NCBI GenBank assembly: GCA_018136815.1
Contig: CM030937.1
Span: 2,111,887 to 2,175,886, forward strand
DNA: 64,000 nucleotides
Reading direction: 5' to 3'
DNA from: Isochrysis galbana
Lineage: Eukaryota > Haptophyta > Isochrysidales > Isochrysidaceae
In this document: positions 1 through 8,426 of the stretch, one piece after another
How the letters are laid out: every line of letters starts with the position of its first letter
Numbering within the stretch: position 1 is the stretch's first letter
Notes under the pieces: model-generated
Seen by the model: the letters and a program-made list of their open reading frames with translations, nothing else
Databases searched by the model: none
Told to the model about the DNA's origin: nothing
Position numbers and translations under genes: made by a program

Positions 1-288
1 TCAAACTCCCTCCCAATCTCCACATCCGACGTCCTCACTCACTCACCAAACTTCGTATCTTCACACTGGTCGAAACGTTGGTGAAGACGATACCTATGGC
101 CGAGCCTCTCTCTCTCCCCCCCCCCCCCCCTTCCTCCCCCACCCCCATTCCTTCGGTTACTTTTGAAACCACCCACCTCTCCCTCGGCAACGTCCCCTCT
201 CTCTCCCCCCGCCCGCTTCCTTTAAGCGCCGATGATATTGCTCGTCCCCACCCGACCGTTCCCTCGCGCCATCCGCTCATCCGCTCAC
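1..288. other. intron and CT/C-rich edge of the aldo/keto reductase gene
   Basis: This stretch follows a splice donor (minus strand GTGAGC at 288-283) of the aldo/keto reductase exon and is dominated by C and CT runs (about 108-220). A second possible minus-strand donor (GTGAGTGAG) lies near 45, so a small exon may sit between, but I cannot match it to the family. I see no other gene. Confidence 0.4.
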
Positions 289-657
289 CTTTGTCGAGAT
301 GACACATCTGTCCCTCGGCATCCTCACGCTCCTCCTCCACTTTGCAAAGGCGCGGTCCGTTGCTCCAAACGTCTCAGCAGCGAGCGGCACCGGGTACGCC
401 TCGGCCGAGTCGAGGAAGTTGACGCCGTAGTCCCAAGCGAGCGAGAGCTGCTCGGCCGCCTCCATCTCGTCGCTCTGCACCGAGCCCCACGTCATGCCTC
501 CCAGGCAGGCCTCAGAGACGAGGATGTCTGAGGTGCCGAGAGGGCGCATGCGGAGCGGCCTGGGAGTGAGAGGATCTGGGCTGGGCGCGCCCGTCGAGGA
601 GAAAACGGAGGGAGAGGGGAAGAGGCTGGTGGAGAAGGGGAAGGAGAGGGAGAGCAT
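289..657 (-). CDS. aldo/keto reductase, first exon (partial)
   Basis: The exon encodes the N-terminal part of an NADPH-dependent aldo/keto reductase (Tas-like branch). From the Met at 549 it reads MRPLGTSDILVSEACLGG..., then a segment with GVNFLDSAEAYPVP, the family's first barrel strands including the catalytic-region Asp/Tyr motif (D-S-A-E-A-Y). It stops being similar at C-V-I-S-T-K, exactly at a donor site GTGAGC (288-283), after which the frame hits a stop at 277-279. An in-frame Met at 657 would add about 36 Ser/Pro-rich residues that could be an organelle-targeting presequence; I chose it tentatively. The catalytic Lys and His and the rest of the barrel must lie in exons beyond the window. 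A GA-rich tract (GA on the plus strand) lies immediately upstream at 658-770. Confidence 0.75.
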
Positions 658-1145
658 TCGGTGAGGTGGACGAGGGGAAGGGGAAAAGGGGGGCTGATGG
701 GGAGGAGAAAAGGGGTGGAGGGAGTTGAGGGCGAGACAGGAGGGGACGAGAAGGACAGGAGAGAATCCAAAGCGATGCGCTCGTCTCACGGCATACTGTG
801 AGGTTGGACACTGAATGAATGGATGACGTTTTCTAAAGTGAACGACAGATCGCATCGTCGACGCCACGTGTGAACGTCACGCGCGGAGACACGGCGGAAG
901 AATCCACTTACAAGGATGACCTTTTTTGATATCGTGGGGTCCTCCCGTGAGCAAAACAGGATTCATGCCCTTCGGGATGGACGCGCAGGCAAGAGAGAGA
1001 TCGAGCGGAGCCGCGCGCCGGCGAGATTCCCAATCCCCCCCCCTCCCGACCCTGCTGGGGATATTCTGTTGTAAAATAATCTACCGCCGCGCCCCGGCGT
1101 GATCCCCCTGGGCGCCCCGTCGAAAATGTGATGCTGCGATGCTGC
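658..1145. promoter_or_regulatory. upstream flank of the reductase gene, purine-rich then unique
   Basis: About 658-770 is almost pure G/A on the plus strand, so a C/T tract on the coding strand next to the reductase start. The rest (about 780-1145) holds no convincing coding sequence or recognisable repeat. The promoter role is inferred from position only. Confidence 0.35.
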
Positions 1146-1845
1146 GGCCCTAGATGGGCCAAGTTGTTCTGTCATATATGATATCATACATGATATCTCA
1201 GTATTAGTTGCTCTAGACCTGATACTGAGTGTCATATGACAAGACTAGAGGCTACAATTCAACTAGTTTTACTAGTACAAGTTCGGGCGCGGGAAATATG
1301 AAATATCGGCGCTCCTAGCTCCGAGCCCCCCCCCCCCCCCAATGGCCGCCAACCTGATGTGCAGCAACGATGGCGGCGGCGACGACGGCGATGACGAGTG
1401 TCACACCGCCGTGGAGTGGGGGCGGCGCCATGTGGAGACGCTCCAGGGGTGCCGCTGTGGGAGCTTGAAATGGTTAGTCATAGTCATCGAGCAGCAGCAT
1501 GCAGCATCCGATTCTCCGATTCTAAGTACTGAGTAAGAAGATTTTTATCATACTGGCGGGTTTATAAGTGTAGATGTGGAGCAAGTATCATATGATATCA
1601 GATGTATGACATCATACTCAGTTCCATGGCAAGTGTCATATGACGGTATGACGGAACAACTTGGTAGATGGGAAATACGTAGTATTTGCGAGGCCAAATA
1701 CATATGTGTTTGGCTGTATTTTGAAGCGCGTCCTGGGTTGTAGGCCTCGAATATATGTGAAATGTATTTGGCCGGAGACCAATTACAATGTATTTGGCTG
1801 TATTTGTATTTGCAGGCCCCAACATCATATTTCCCATCTAGGGCC
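1146..1845. repeat. older inverted-repeat element, split by a MITE
   Basis: A perfect 13-bp inverted repeat, GGCCCTAGATGGG at 1146-1158 and CCCATCTAGGGCC at 1833-1845, extends to 18 bp (adding AAATA) if the inserted MITE at 1159-1664 and one copy of its 8-bp target duplication are removed. The inner sequence repeats the motif GTATTTGGC/GGCCAAATAC. No coding capacity. It looks like a non-autonomous DNA element that later served as target for the MITE. Confidence 0.6.
1159..1664. mobile_element. hAT-like MITE, 506 bp, 8-bp target duplication TAGATGGG
   Basis: Terminal inverted repeats are CCAAGTTGTTCTGTCATA at 1159-1176 and its complement with one mismatch at 1647-1664. Both sides carry the same 8 bp, TAGATGGG (1151-1158 and 1665-1672), which is the duplication length of hAT transposons. 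Inner sequence is AT-rich with several CATATGATATCA-type palindromes near each end; a C tract (1328-1341) and a short GC-rich core lie between. There is no transposase frame, so it is non-autonomous. The superfamily call rests on duplication length only. Confidence 0.75.
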
Positions 1846-2324
1846 TTGGGGTTGACGTAAGTTTTGTAAAATTTTTTGTCAAATTTGGGTGATCAATCGA
1901 AATCGAAATTTTTGACCAAAATTTGGGGCCTTTCACTTGGAAAGAAACAAAACTTGGGGGGCCGCGCGGAGATTGGAAGATGCGACACGCGAGGAGAGAG
2001 AGAGGCGCAGCAGGGCGCCGGCTCACGCCCCCGCCTCGTCCCCCAGCTCACGACCCATAACATCTTTCCTCCCTAGCCTGAAGGTTTGGCACGACGTGGT
2101 CCACGACGCAGTCGTCGTCGAAGGTGCGAGGGAGAGTGTTATAGGGTTATAGTAGGACAAAATATTCGAAAGCGTCAAAATTTTGATCAAAATTTAGGTG
2201 CCCAACCCTCAAATTTTGACAACAAAATTTGGGCCCTTACAAAACAAAACTTACGTCAAAGCCAACTAGGGCCGCGGCCTGCAAATACGAGGCCTACGGC
2301 TTACAACCCGAGGACGCGCTTCAA
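1721..2324. repeat. large foldback repeat overlapping the older element
   Basis: The left arm begins TTGAAGCGCGTCCTGGGTTG (1721) and runs through GACGTAAGTTTTGT (to 1867). The right arm is its complement, from AAACTTACGTC (about 2246) to GACGCGCTTCAA (2324). The left arm is longer because it contains the right end of the element ending at 1845. Further inward, both arms contain related CAAAATTTGGGCC sequence. The structure could form a long hairpin or be two opposed copies of one repeat. No protein evidence. Confidence 0.55.
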
Positions 2325-2848
2325 GTATCTACGGACTGGGACTGGCAGCTGCAGCTGGCGGATTGAGGATTGAATCGAAGGTCCATAGCCATAGTTGTTT
2401 TATTATTGGTTATGGTTATTGGAGAAGACTGTGTTGATGTTCACGACGGGTTTTATTACCAACAAGGACAAAATATTCTTCCGCACCTGCCTGCCCCCCT
2501 CCTCCGGTCCCTCCGGAACGCGACAACCCACAACCCGACCTCACGCCCCCCCCCCCCCCCCCCCCCGGTGGCTCGGGCTCTTAGAACTTAAAAGTACGCG
2601 CAGTTTCGCGGCAATCTCCCCTCCTCCCCTTTCCATTCCATTTCCGCCGTCTCTCTCCGAACAGCATCGCCGACTGGGAGAGCGACTTACAGAGGGAGGG
2701 AGGGAGGGAGAGAGAGGGAGGGAGGGAGGGAGGGAGAGAGATAGAGAGTAGGACGATCGCAGCGGGAACGAGATTGGCGAGGCCGGGTGGCGCAAAGGTC
2801 GCTGCCAGGTCTGAATTTTGACCTCGTCTGTCGTGCCAGGTCTGAATT
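2325..2848. promoter_or_regulatory. 5' flank of the photolyase gene: C tract, GA tract, tandem duplication
   Basis: Contains a run of about 19 C (2548-2566), a GAGG/GAGA tract (about 2690-2750) and a two-copy tandem repeat, CAGGTCTGAATTTTGAC at about 2806 and 2837, whose second copy runs into the proposed start region. A pyrimidine-rich stretch ending in CTCGCAG (to 2867) resembles a 3' splice site, so an upstream non-coding exon is possible. Confidence 0.35.
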
Positions 2849-5791
2849 TTGACTTCATCTCTCGCAGAGAGACGCCCTATGCGTGTCGAGCTTTTCGTGA
2901 AGGACAGCGCTTCGCTGGCGGCGAGCTCGCGCTTCCTCTTCGCCACGGGTGCACGGGGCATTAACCTTCCGAACAAGGCGTCGGCGACATCCGTGCCAGA
3001 GCTTGCGCCACTCGCAGCGCTGCGAACACTTTCGCAAGCCCTCTCGCCAGAGGAGCTCGCAGAGGTCTGCCCACACTATTCTCTCAAATTCAACTCAGCT
3101 GGCGCCAACGCTGATGCCACTCTCGAGCGCTTCGAGGATTTCTGCGCCGAGGCGGCTCGACTCAAGGTGCGACAGTGTCTCCTTGTCACTGGCTCAGGGA
3201 GCCGCAAGTTCGACTCAGTTGAGTGCCTCAAGGCGTTGCGGCTTCCGCCAGAGGAGAGACCAGAGATAGGGGTGGCCTTCAATCCGTTCTTTCCTGAGCG
3301 CGCTCTGCGCCAGCGCGAGCGTGCACGTCTGCGACTAAAGCTGGGCACGGGTGCAGTCACCTCGGTATGGCTGCAGATCGGCAGCGACATCAGCCTTCTC
3401 AACGAGGCGCTCGATTTCATCGATGAGCTTAAAGACGAACGAAATTTGCCAAATCTAAAGCTCTATGGCTCTATCTTCATGCCGTCCAAGAGACTGTTGG
3501 CACAGATGAAGTTCCGTCCGTGGAACGGTGTATTCCTTTCTGATGAGTACCTCTCAAGCGTTGAGGCGGCTAAAGACATCACCCAGAAGGTTCTAGAACG
3601 ATATGCAAAGCATGGAGTGGAAGTTCTACTTGAGACTTCCATCAACAAGCCTGAAGATTGGGCAGCTGCACTGGAACTATGCTCACTTGCTCTGACAAGC
3701 GATTCGAGTCCTCCGACTGAAATCGTCTCTGAGCGGAAGAGTGTTGAGCATTCCGGGAGCGGCTGTGGCGCAGGCAACAGCCCTGCTTCTAGCGATGCAT
3801 TGGCGAAAGCACCGCGGAAGAAGCGGCCTCGCCATGCCGATGAGAGGGCGAGGGAGAGCGTGTTGCCAGAAGTAGACACCGTCGGGGCAACGGATGCCGC
3901 CATGGTAACTACCGCGTCGGCTCCTGCGCCTGCAGCCTGTCCACCGGCTCTTCTTCACAACTTTCATGTGGTGAGCTTGGTTTGGTTCCGAAATTTCGAC
4001 CTCCGACTCGCGGACCACGCACCGCTTTTAGACGCCTCTCGCCAAGGCATGGTGGTCCCATGCTTCGTGTGGCCACGTACTCGAGGAAAATGGTCCCTGG
4101 GCGGAGCAGCCGAGGCTTGGTTGAAGGCTTCTCTTGCGTCGTTAGACGGGGACCTGCGGGAGGAATATCGTAGCCGCCTTATTCTGCGCTTTGCACCATC
4201 CGCGAGGCTGTCGGCAGATGAAGCGATGGCTGCCGACTGCATGCGTGTGGCCAAAGCAGCGTCTCAGGCTGTTCCCCTGCAGATGGGTGCTAATTCTGCT
4301 GCTGCAGTCGAGGAGGCCGTGATTACTGCGGCGGAGCTCCTGCTACTGGCTCGTGAGTGTGGTGCGACCGCGATTCGCTGGCATCGATGCTATGAGCCAG
4401 AAGGCGCTCTTGTCGATGCCGTGGTGGAGAAGGCGATCCGCGAGGCGGGCCTTCAGGGTGGTTCCATGGCAGGGCACTTACTGTATGAGCCCAAAGGTGT
4501 TAGCCTTCCTGGCGGGTTTCATGGTGGGCATTGGGGGACGCTGATGCCCTTTCTCAATGCGTGTGAGAGGTCGGCCAAACCTCCAGCTCGTCCTGCTGCG
4601 TTGCCAGTCAAGCTCTGCGTGCCGCCAAAGTGGCCGCGATGTTCTACACTTTCGGAGCTCGAGCTTGCGAATCGACCTGTCCGTGAAGATGGTAATTTGG
4701 GATGGGATTGGGGCGCTTCTGTCATGAAGCACTGGATCGCAAGCGAGAAGGAGGCCGTGCGGCGCATGCACACGTTTTTGAGTGGTCCAGGATTGCGCAG
4801 TTATGAGAGCCGCCGCTCGCGCGCCGACATTGCTGACTCTGTGTCTACTCTCTCGCCCTACTTACGCTTTGGGCAGCTCTCTGTACGTCAACTTTACCAC
4901 GCCATCCGCGGCACTGGCATGCCTCGCGAAGATATTAAGACATTTTCCCGCAGGTTGCACTGGCGCGATCTTGCGGCATTCCAGCTAAGTTGTTTCCCTG
5001 AGATGGCCTGGAAGCCGATACGTGCTCACTACTCATCCCATGGTTGGTCGACCGATGAGACGGCACTACATGCGTGGCAGCGGGGTCGAACAGGCTATCC
5101 GATCGTCGATGCGGGCATGCGCTGCCTGTGGGCTACCGGTTGGATGCACCAATCTGTGCGGATGGTCGTTGCATCCTTCCTAGTCGAATACCTTGGCATC
5201 AGCTGGGTTGAGGGCTTGCGTTGGTTCCATGACACACTTGTTGACGCGGACCTGTCGATCAATTCAATGATGTGGCAAAATGCTGGACGCTCTGGCATCG
5301 ACCAGTGGAATTTCGTGTTGTCTCCTGAAACTGGGTCACAAGACCCGACCGGCGAATATGTAAGGCGATGGATACCCGAACTTGCTAATTTGCCTAACAA
5401 GCACATCCACACACCGTGGAAGGCCCCGCCCGCTGTGCTATCTGCTGCAGGAGTCGAGCTAGGGGTAACATATCCTGAGCGCATCGTGGCGAGTCTAGAC
5501 GATGCACGTAGCATCACAGTCGCCCGTCTTCTCAAGATGCGGTCTGAGGCCCTTGAGTACAATGACGCCGGCGGCTACGACTTGGTGACCCTCCCCGACG
5601 GGAAGCAGACACGGGTTTTTACGAAGCAGGAGTTCCGTCTCACTGGGGATGGGCGGCCCAAGACTTCGCCTCCAGCCTCAACATATCGAGGCCGAGAAGC
5701 AGGGCGTGGCGGCAAGGCTGGCCGTGGACGCGGCGCCACGCGCAAGGACAAGGACGATGGCTTGTACAGCATAAAGAAGTATATGCGCTGA
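2849..5791 (+). CDS. photolyase/cryptochrome with N-terminal MTHFR-like domain
   Basis: Single open frame of 980 codons. Residues about 11-285 resemble the TIM barrel of methylenetetrahydrofolate reductase (PHYSLKFN, QCLLVTGSGSRKF, AFNPFFPE, RLKLGTGAVTSVWLQIG). A Pro/Ala/basic linker follows (about 286-365). The photolyase alpha/beta domain starts at VSLVWFRNFDLRLADH, and the FAD domain runs about 630-900 with YLRFGQLS, WRDLAAFQL, GRTGYPIVDAGMR and WMHQSVRMVVASFL. In D-A-D-L-S-I-N (about 799-805) the Asn matches the flavin-N5 Asn of photolyases; plant cryptochromes have Asp and insect cryptochromes Cys there. The product would repair UV pyrimidine dimers with blue light and/or act as a photoreceptor. 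A basic Gly/Arg tail (about 925-980) could bind DNA or localise it. Met at 2879 is an equally good start, since similarity begins there. Confidence 0.9.
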   Translation: MTSSLAERRPMRVELFVKDSASLAASSRFLFATGARGINLPNKASATSVPELAPLAALRTLSQALSPEELAEVCPHYSLKFNSAGANADATLERFEDFCAEAARLKVRQCLLVTGSGSRKFDSVECLKALRLPPEERPEIGVAFNPFFPERALRQRERARLRLKLGTGAVTSVWLQIGSDISLLNEALDFIDELKDERNLPNLKLYGSIFMPSKRLLAQMKFRPWNGVFLSDEYLSSVEAAKDITQKVLERYAKHGVEVLLETSINKPEDWAAALELCSLALTSDSSPPTEIVSERKSVEHSGSGCGAGNSPASSDALAKAPRKKRPRHADERARESVLPEVDTVGATDAAMVTTASAPAPAACPPALLHNFHVVSLVWFRNFDLRLADHAPLLDASRQGMVVPCFVWPRTRGKWSLGGAAEAWLKASLASLDGDLREEYRSRLILRFAPSARLSADEAMAADCMRVAKAASQAVPLQMGANSAAAVEEAVITAAELLLLARECGATAIRWHRCYEPEGALVDAVVEKAIREAGLQGGSMAGHLLYEPKGVSLPGGFHGGHWGTLMPFLNACERSAKPPARPAALPVKLCVPPKWPRCSTLSELELANRPVREDGNLGWDWGASVMKHWIASEKEAVRRMHTFLSGPGLRSYESRRSRADIADSVSTLSPYLRFGQLSVRQLYHAIRGTGMPREDIKTFSRRLHWRDLAAFQLSCFPEMAWKPIRAHYSSHGWSTDETALHAWQRGRTGYPIVDAGMRCLWATGWMHQSVRMVVASFLVEYLGISWVEGLRWFHDTLVDADLSINSMMWQNAGRSGIDQWNFVLSPETGSQDPTGEYVRRWIPELANLPNKHIHTPWKAPPAVLSAAGVELGVTYPERIVASLDDARSITVARLLKMRSEALEYNDAGGYDLVTLPDGKQTRVFTKQEFRLTGDGRPKTSPPASTYRGREAGRGGKAGRGRGATRKDKDDGLYSIKKYMR

Positions 5792-6278
5792 GAGCTAAGC
5801 TATTCGAGATAACTCCGTGACTGCGTGCTAAGCGCGTCGGGGCATCCTTTTGAACGATGTGCAGGGCGGTCAAGAAGGGGCTTTTTGAGTATTAATTCGT
5901 AATAAGGGTTGGGATGCATTTTTGTACCGTGACGCGTGTTACGGATGCCCCTCCGTCCTCTCCTCCGTCCTCCCCCGAATTTACTTTCTAAGTCCTGTGA
6001 GGCCTCCCTCTTCACGTGAGTAGAGGCGACGGGCCCCCTTTCTTCTATTTCTCTTTCCCCCTTTTCCCCTCTCTCACGCGCCCACTCTGTTCACGTTAGT
6101 GTTCTACGTGTTACTGTGAGTATGCGTGAGATAGTGGTGTTTGGGGTTTGTAGAGAGATTTTGCTATCCGGTTCTGCGACGACGAGAGCGCGAGCGATTG
6201 CGTCGCTCCTCTCAGAGGGTGCAACTCGAGGTTCCCTTTTTTTGTCACACCCCTTCCGGCTATTTAGGTATATAATTT
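5792..6278. other. photolyase 3' flank and intergenic DNA
   Basis: No coding sequence is evident. It is followed near 6213 by AGAGGGTGCAACTCGAGGTT and a T run, a sequence shared with the MITE end at 36545 and with 47030, so an element end probably lies there. Confidence 0.35.
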
Positions 6279-6581
6279 CTATTGACCCCTAACTTCGCCC
6301 CTAACTCGGGGGTTGACCGCGCGCAAACAAACATAAACACGGGAACCCATCAAGCGGATGGCGGATGACGTCTTGTGTTTCGTTTGTGCCTCCCGTTTCA
6401 ATATCGCCTCCGCCTCAAAGCTCAGTTGCATTTTCTCCGTCTTATAAAAGCGAATATACTTTGTCTTCCACAGTACCAAGGGGAGAAGAATGAACAGCGC
6501 GAAAACCACCCCGACCGCGATCCCGACCTTCGCAAGGCCATCCCTCGACGCGATGACTGCTGCGAATATCGAATATAGCAC
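6279..6581 (-). CDS. possible small single-pass membrane protein
   Basis: The frame encodes about 100 residues with one clear hydrophobic helix (GIAVGVVFALFILLPLVLW) followed by a basic/aromatic stretch K-T-K-Y-I-R-F-Y-K-T-E-K and a polar tail. I do not recognise a family. The Met at 6581 is not strongly supported, and adjacent minus-strand sequence in another frame (6582-6624) is also hydrophobic, so an intron or frameshift near the N-terminus is possible. There is no neighbour with a related role. It may equally be chance coding in intergenic DNA; the membrane helix followed by positive charges is the only reason to list it. Confidence 0.25.
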   Translation of the reverse strand: MLYSIFAAVIASRDGLAKVGIAVGVVFALFILLPLVLWKTKYIRFYKTEKMQLSFEAEAILKREAQTKHKTSSAIRLMGSRVYVCLRAVNPRVRGEVRGQ

Positions 6582-6639
6582 TAACGAGAAACCAGAAGGT
6601 CATGCCACCCAAGAGACTCGTCAAGCGGAAGACGTCGTA

Positions 6640-7365
6640 GGGACCTTACATGCCATTTGCGAGACTGATAAATCATTCACACTGGTTTATATGATACACA
6701 CTCTATTATGGAGCAATAAATTCACTGAGAAAACAATCATCAATATGAGTCGTTATGACCTGCCCCTTTCTTTGATTGAGATGTCCGTGGCTTGGGTGAG
6801 AATGCGGTGGTGCGCATGGTTGCTAGTCTCTGACGGCGGCGGGCAGGTGTATCCGAAACAAGTCTAAGGTTGTATTTCAATTGCACAAATCCAAGCGAGC
6901 GAGCGCAAGGAGCGACATGAGGACATGTGGATAGTGATTTCAACGAGATACGAGATATCGAAGCGCGATCCTGCCCGAATGAATCGAGTGACTAGCGTAA
7001 GAACACGTGTGTACTCCCACAAAGATAAAGTAAGCTCCATAATGTGCTCCTTGAACTGCACTGTGCTTTCACCCCACGAGTGTGCCATTGATTTGCGCAC
7101 TTACCACTACCCATAAGCGGCCTTTTGTTTTCAATCTTTACTTGGGGAGCTGAACCCGAATCGACACCTTCTAACAATTCTTACAATTCTTGGAGGTGGG
7201 GAATTAATTCCAAATTGACATCAGTTTTGATTGTACCCAGCAGAACGTCACGACTCATATCGAGGATTGTTTTCTCAGTGAATTTATTGCTCAAGAGAGT
7301 GTGTCTAATATAAACCAATGTGAATGGTTTATCAATCTCGCAAATGGAGTGTAAGGTGTCTTCAA
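6640..7365. repeat. inverted duplication of an orphan gene segment
   Basis: About 6640-6760 on the plus strand and about 7235-7365 on the minus strand encode the same peptide region (TLHAICETDKSFTLVYMIHT versus TLHSICEIDKPFTLVYIRHT, then SNKFTEKTI in both). The DNA is clearly alignable with scattered changes. The left copy ends soon after in unrelated sequence, so it is a partial, decayed copy. The 450 bp between them shows no recognisable gene. Confidence 0.7.
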
Positions 7366-7636
7366 TTTTCGTATTGTGCTTGAAATTGAATACCTTGAAT
7401 AAGAACTTACATTCTTCAGTGTACGTAAACAAACTTAGGTCGGCCTGGGAGCCCCCAACCGGCGGCGGCGGACTGATGCTGTCCAATGCTTCCGCTATAA
7501 CCTGCATGGCAGTTTTAGATTTGGCATTTGGAAAGAGAGGTGTGATGAATTTTTTAAAGTTCTCGTCCATCTTTTTTTTGATCCATTCCAATCGCTTCAG
7601 TACTATATCAGCAGGCGCCCTTCCATTTGTAGACAT
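7181..7636 (-). CDS. orphan ORF, 151 residues, AT-richer than its surroundings
   Basis: It starts with ATG at 7636 (MSTNGRAPADIVLKRLEW...). It is rich in Lys and acidic residues with a short Pro run in the middle (about 66-70), and ends after a segment that also exists as a broken inverted copy at 6640-6760. I do not recognise the family. Base composition is visibly lower in GC than the host genes, similar to the orphan ORF at about 12795-13122. This suggests a mobile or viral source, or a host gene copied by transposition, but nothing in the sequence decides that. No RNA-processing signals are evident. Confidence 0.45.
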   Translation of the reverse strand: MSTNGRAPADIVLKRLEWIKKKMDENFKKFITPLFPNAKSKTAMQVIAEALDSISPPPPVGGSQADLSLFTYTEECKFLFKVFNFKHNTKIEDTLHSICEIDKPFTLVYIRHTLLSNKFTEKTILDMSRDVLLGTIKTDVNLELIPHLQEL

Positions 7637-7705
7637 GGTTGAGCACTGTGAGGTGGGTGTCTGCCTTTACTCAAATACTAGAAGATTTTTTTGTACCGGG
7701 AGCGT

Positions 7706-8001
7706 ATTTGGAAACGAGGGGTACCAAACGAAGGCATACGACCTCGGGCGGGAATCACATTCCAGGAGCACTCCGGAGTCGAGGGGGCGGAGGGAGAGGT
7801 GGGGTCGACAAAGAGGAAGAGCAGGGGCGCAGGGACAGGGCGCAGGGGCAGGAGGGGTACCTGTGACGCGGCCGAGACTGGGGCCGCCCCCGCGCCTTCA
7901 CCCTCCCTCGCCCTCCCACCCCTAGGATTGGGACTCCCTCGTGGTGGCCCCGCATCGCGTATTTTGAAACGAGGGGTACCAAATGAAGGCAAACGACCTT
8001 A
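7706..8001. repeat. pair of short direct repeats around GC-rich filler
   Basis: The sequence GAAACGAGGGGTACCAAACG (about 7711-7730), continuing AAGGCATACGACCT, recurs as GAAACGAGGGGTACCAAATG (about 7967-7986), continuing AAGGCAAACGACCT. A weaker relative (GACCAAATGAAGGCAAGCCG) is at about 13643. Between the two lies a GA-rich then CCCT-rich stretch with no credible gene. The pair could be ends of a small element or a duplicated target. Confidence 0.5.
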
Positions 8002-8426
8002 GTTGTCAACTTAGTTGTGTGGTGATATGGATGTGGTGCATCCGGTTCGTGTGGCTCTATGGACTTGGCTGGGGTTGTGGCTCGCGGGTGCCTGGGCTGG
8101 CGTGGCCTTGGCTGGAGAGTGCGGCATTTGCGTAGCGTGCAGCGTGCCTGTCAAATCCCTTGATCGGTCGGCGCGGCGGGATGGGGATGGCCGGAGTAGG
8201 GGGATGGGAGCGAGGCGCGCTCCATGACCCTATCGTTTACAACGATAGTTCCTTATACTTTCACGTAAACTGTAAACATGAAAGTAAATTCCCCGTGAGC
8301 GCACCCCCCCCCCCGTTTTCTCTCACCGTGTAATGAAGTAATGAACCCAAGCCCAAGCAATACACAAGCATTGATTGCAAGCACTCCGACGCAACGGCAA
8401 CGTCAAACAATACAGCACATCCGTTC
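8002..8426. other. intergenic sequence downstream of the JmjC gene
   Basis: I see no supported gene. A small inverted repeat around 8232-8292 (AACGATAGTTCC; CTTTCACGTAAAC/GTAAACATGAAAG) and a C run (about 8306-8315) are the only landmarks. Confidence 0.3.

Noticed and set aside
35-340. Minus-strand 101-codon frame continuing the reductase
   Set aside because: Gly/Glu/Arg low complexity; the reductase similarity ends at a splice donor at 288.
8015-8227. 70-codon frame with a hydrophobic stretch (WLGLWLAGAWAGVALAG)
   Set aside because: Short, GC-driven, no family match and no supporting signals.
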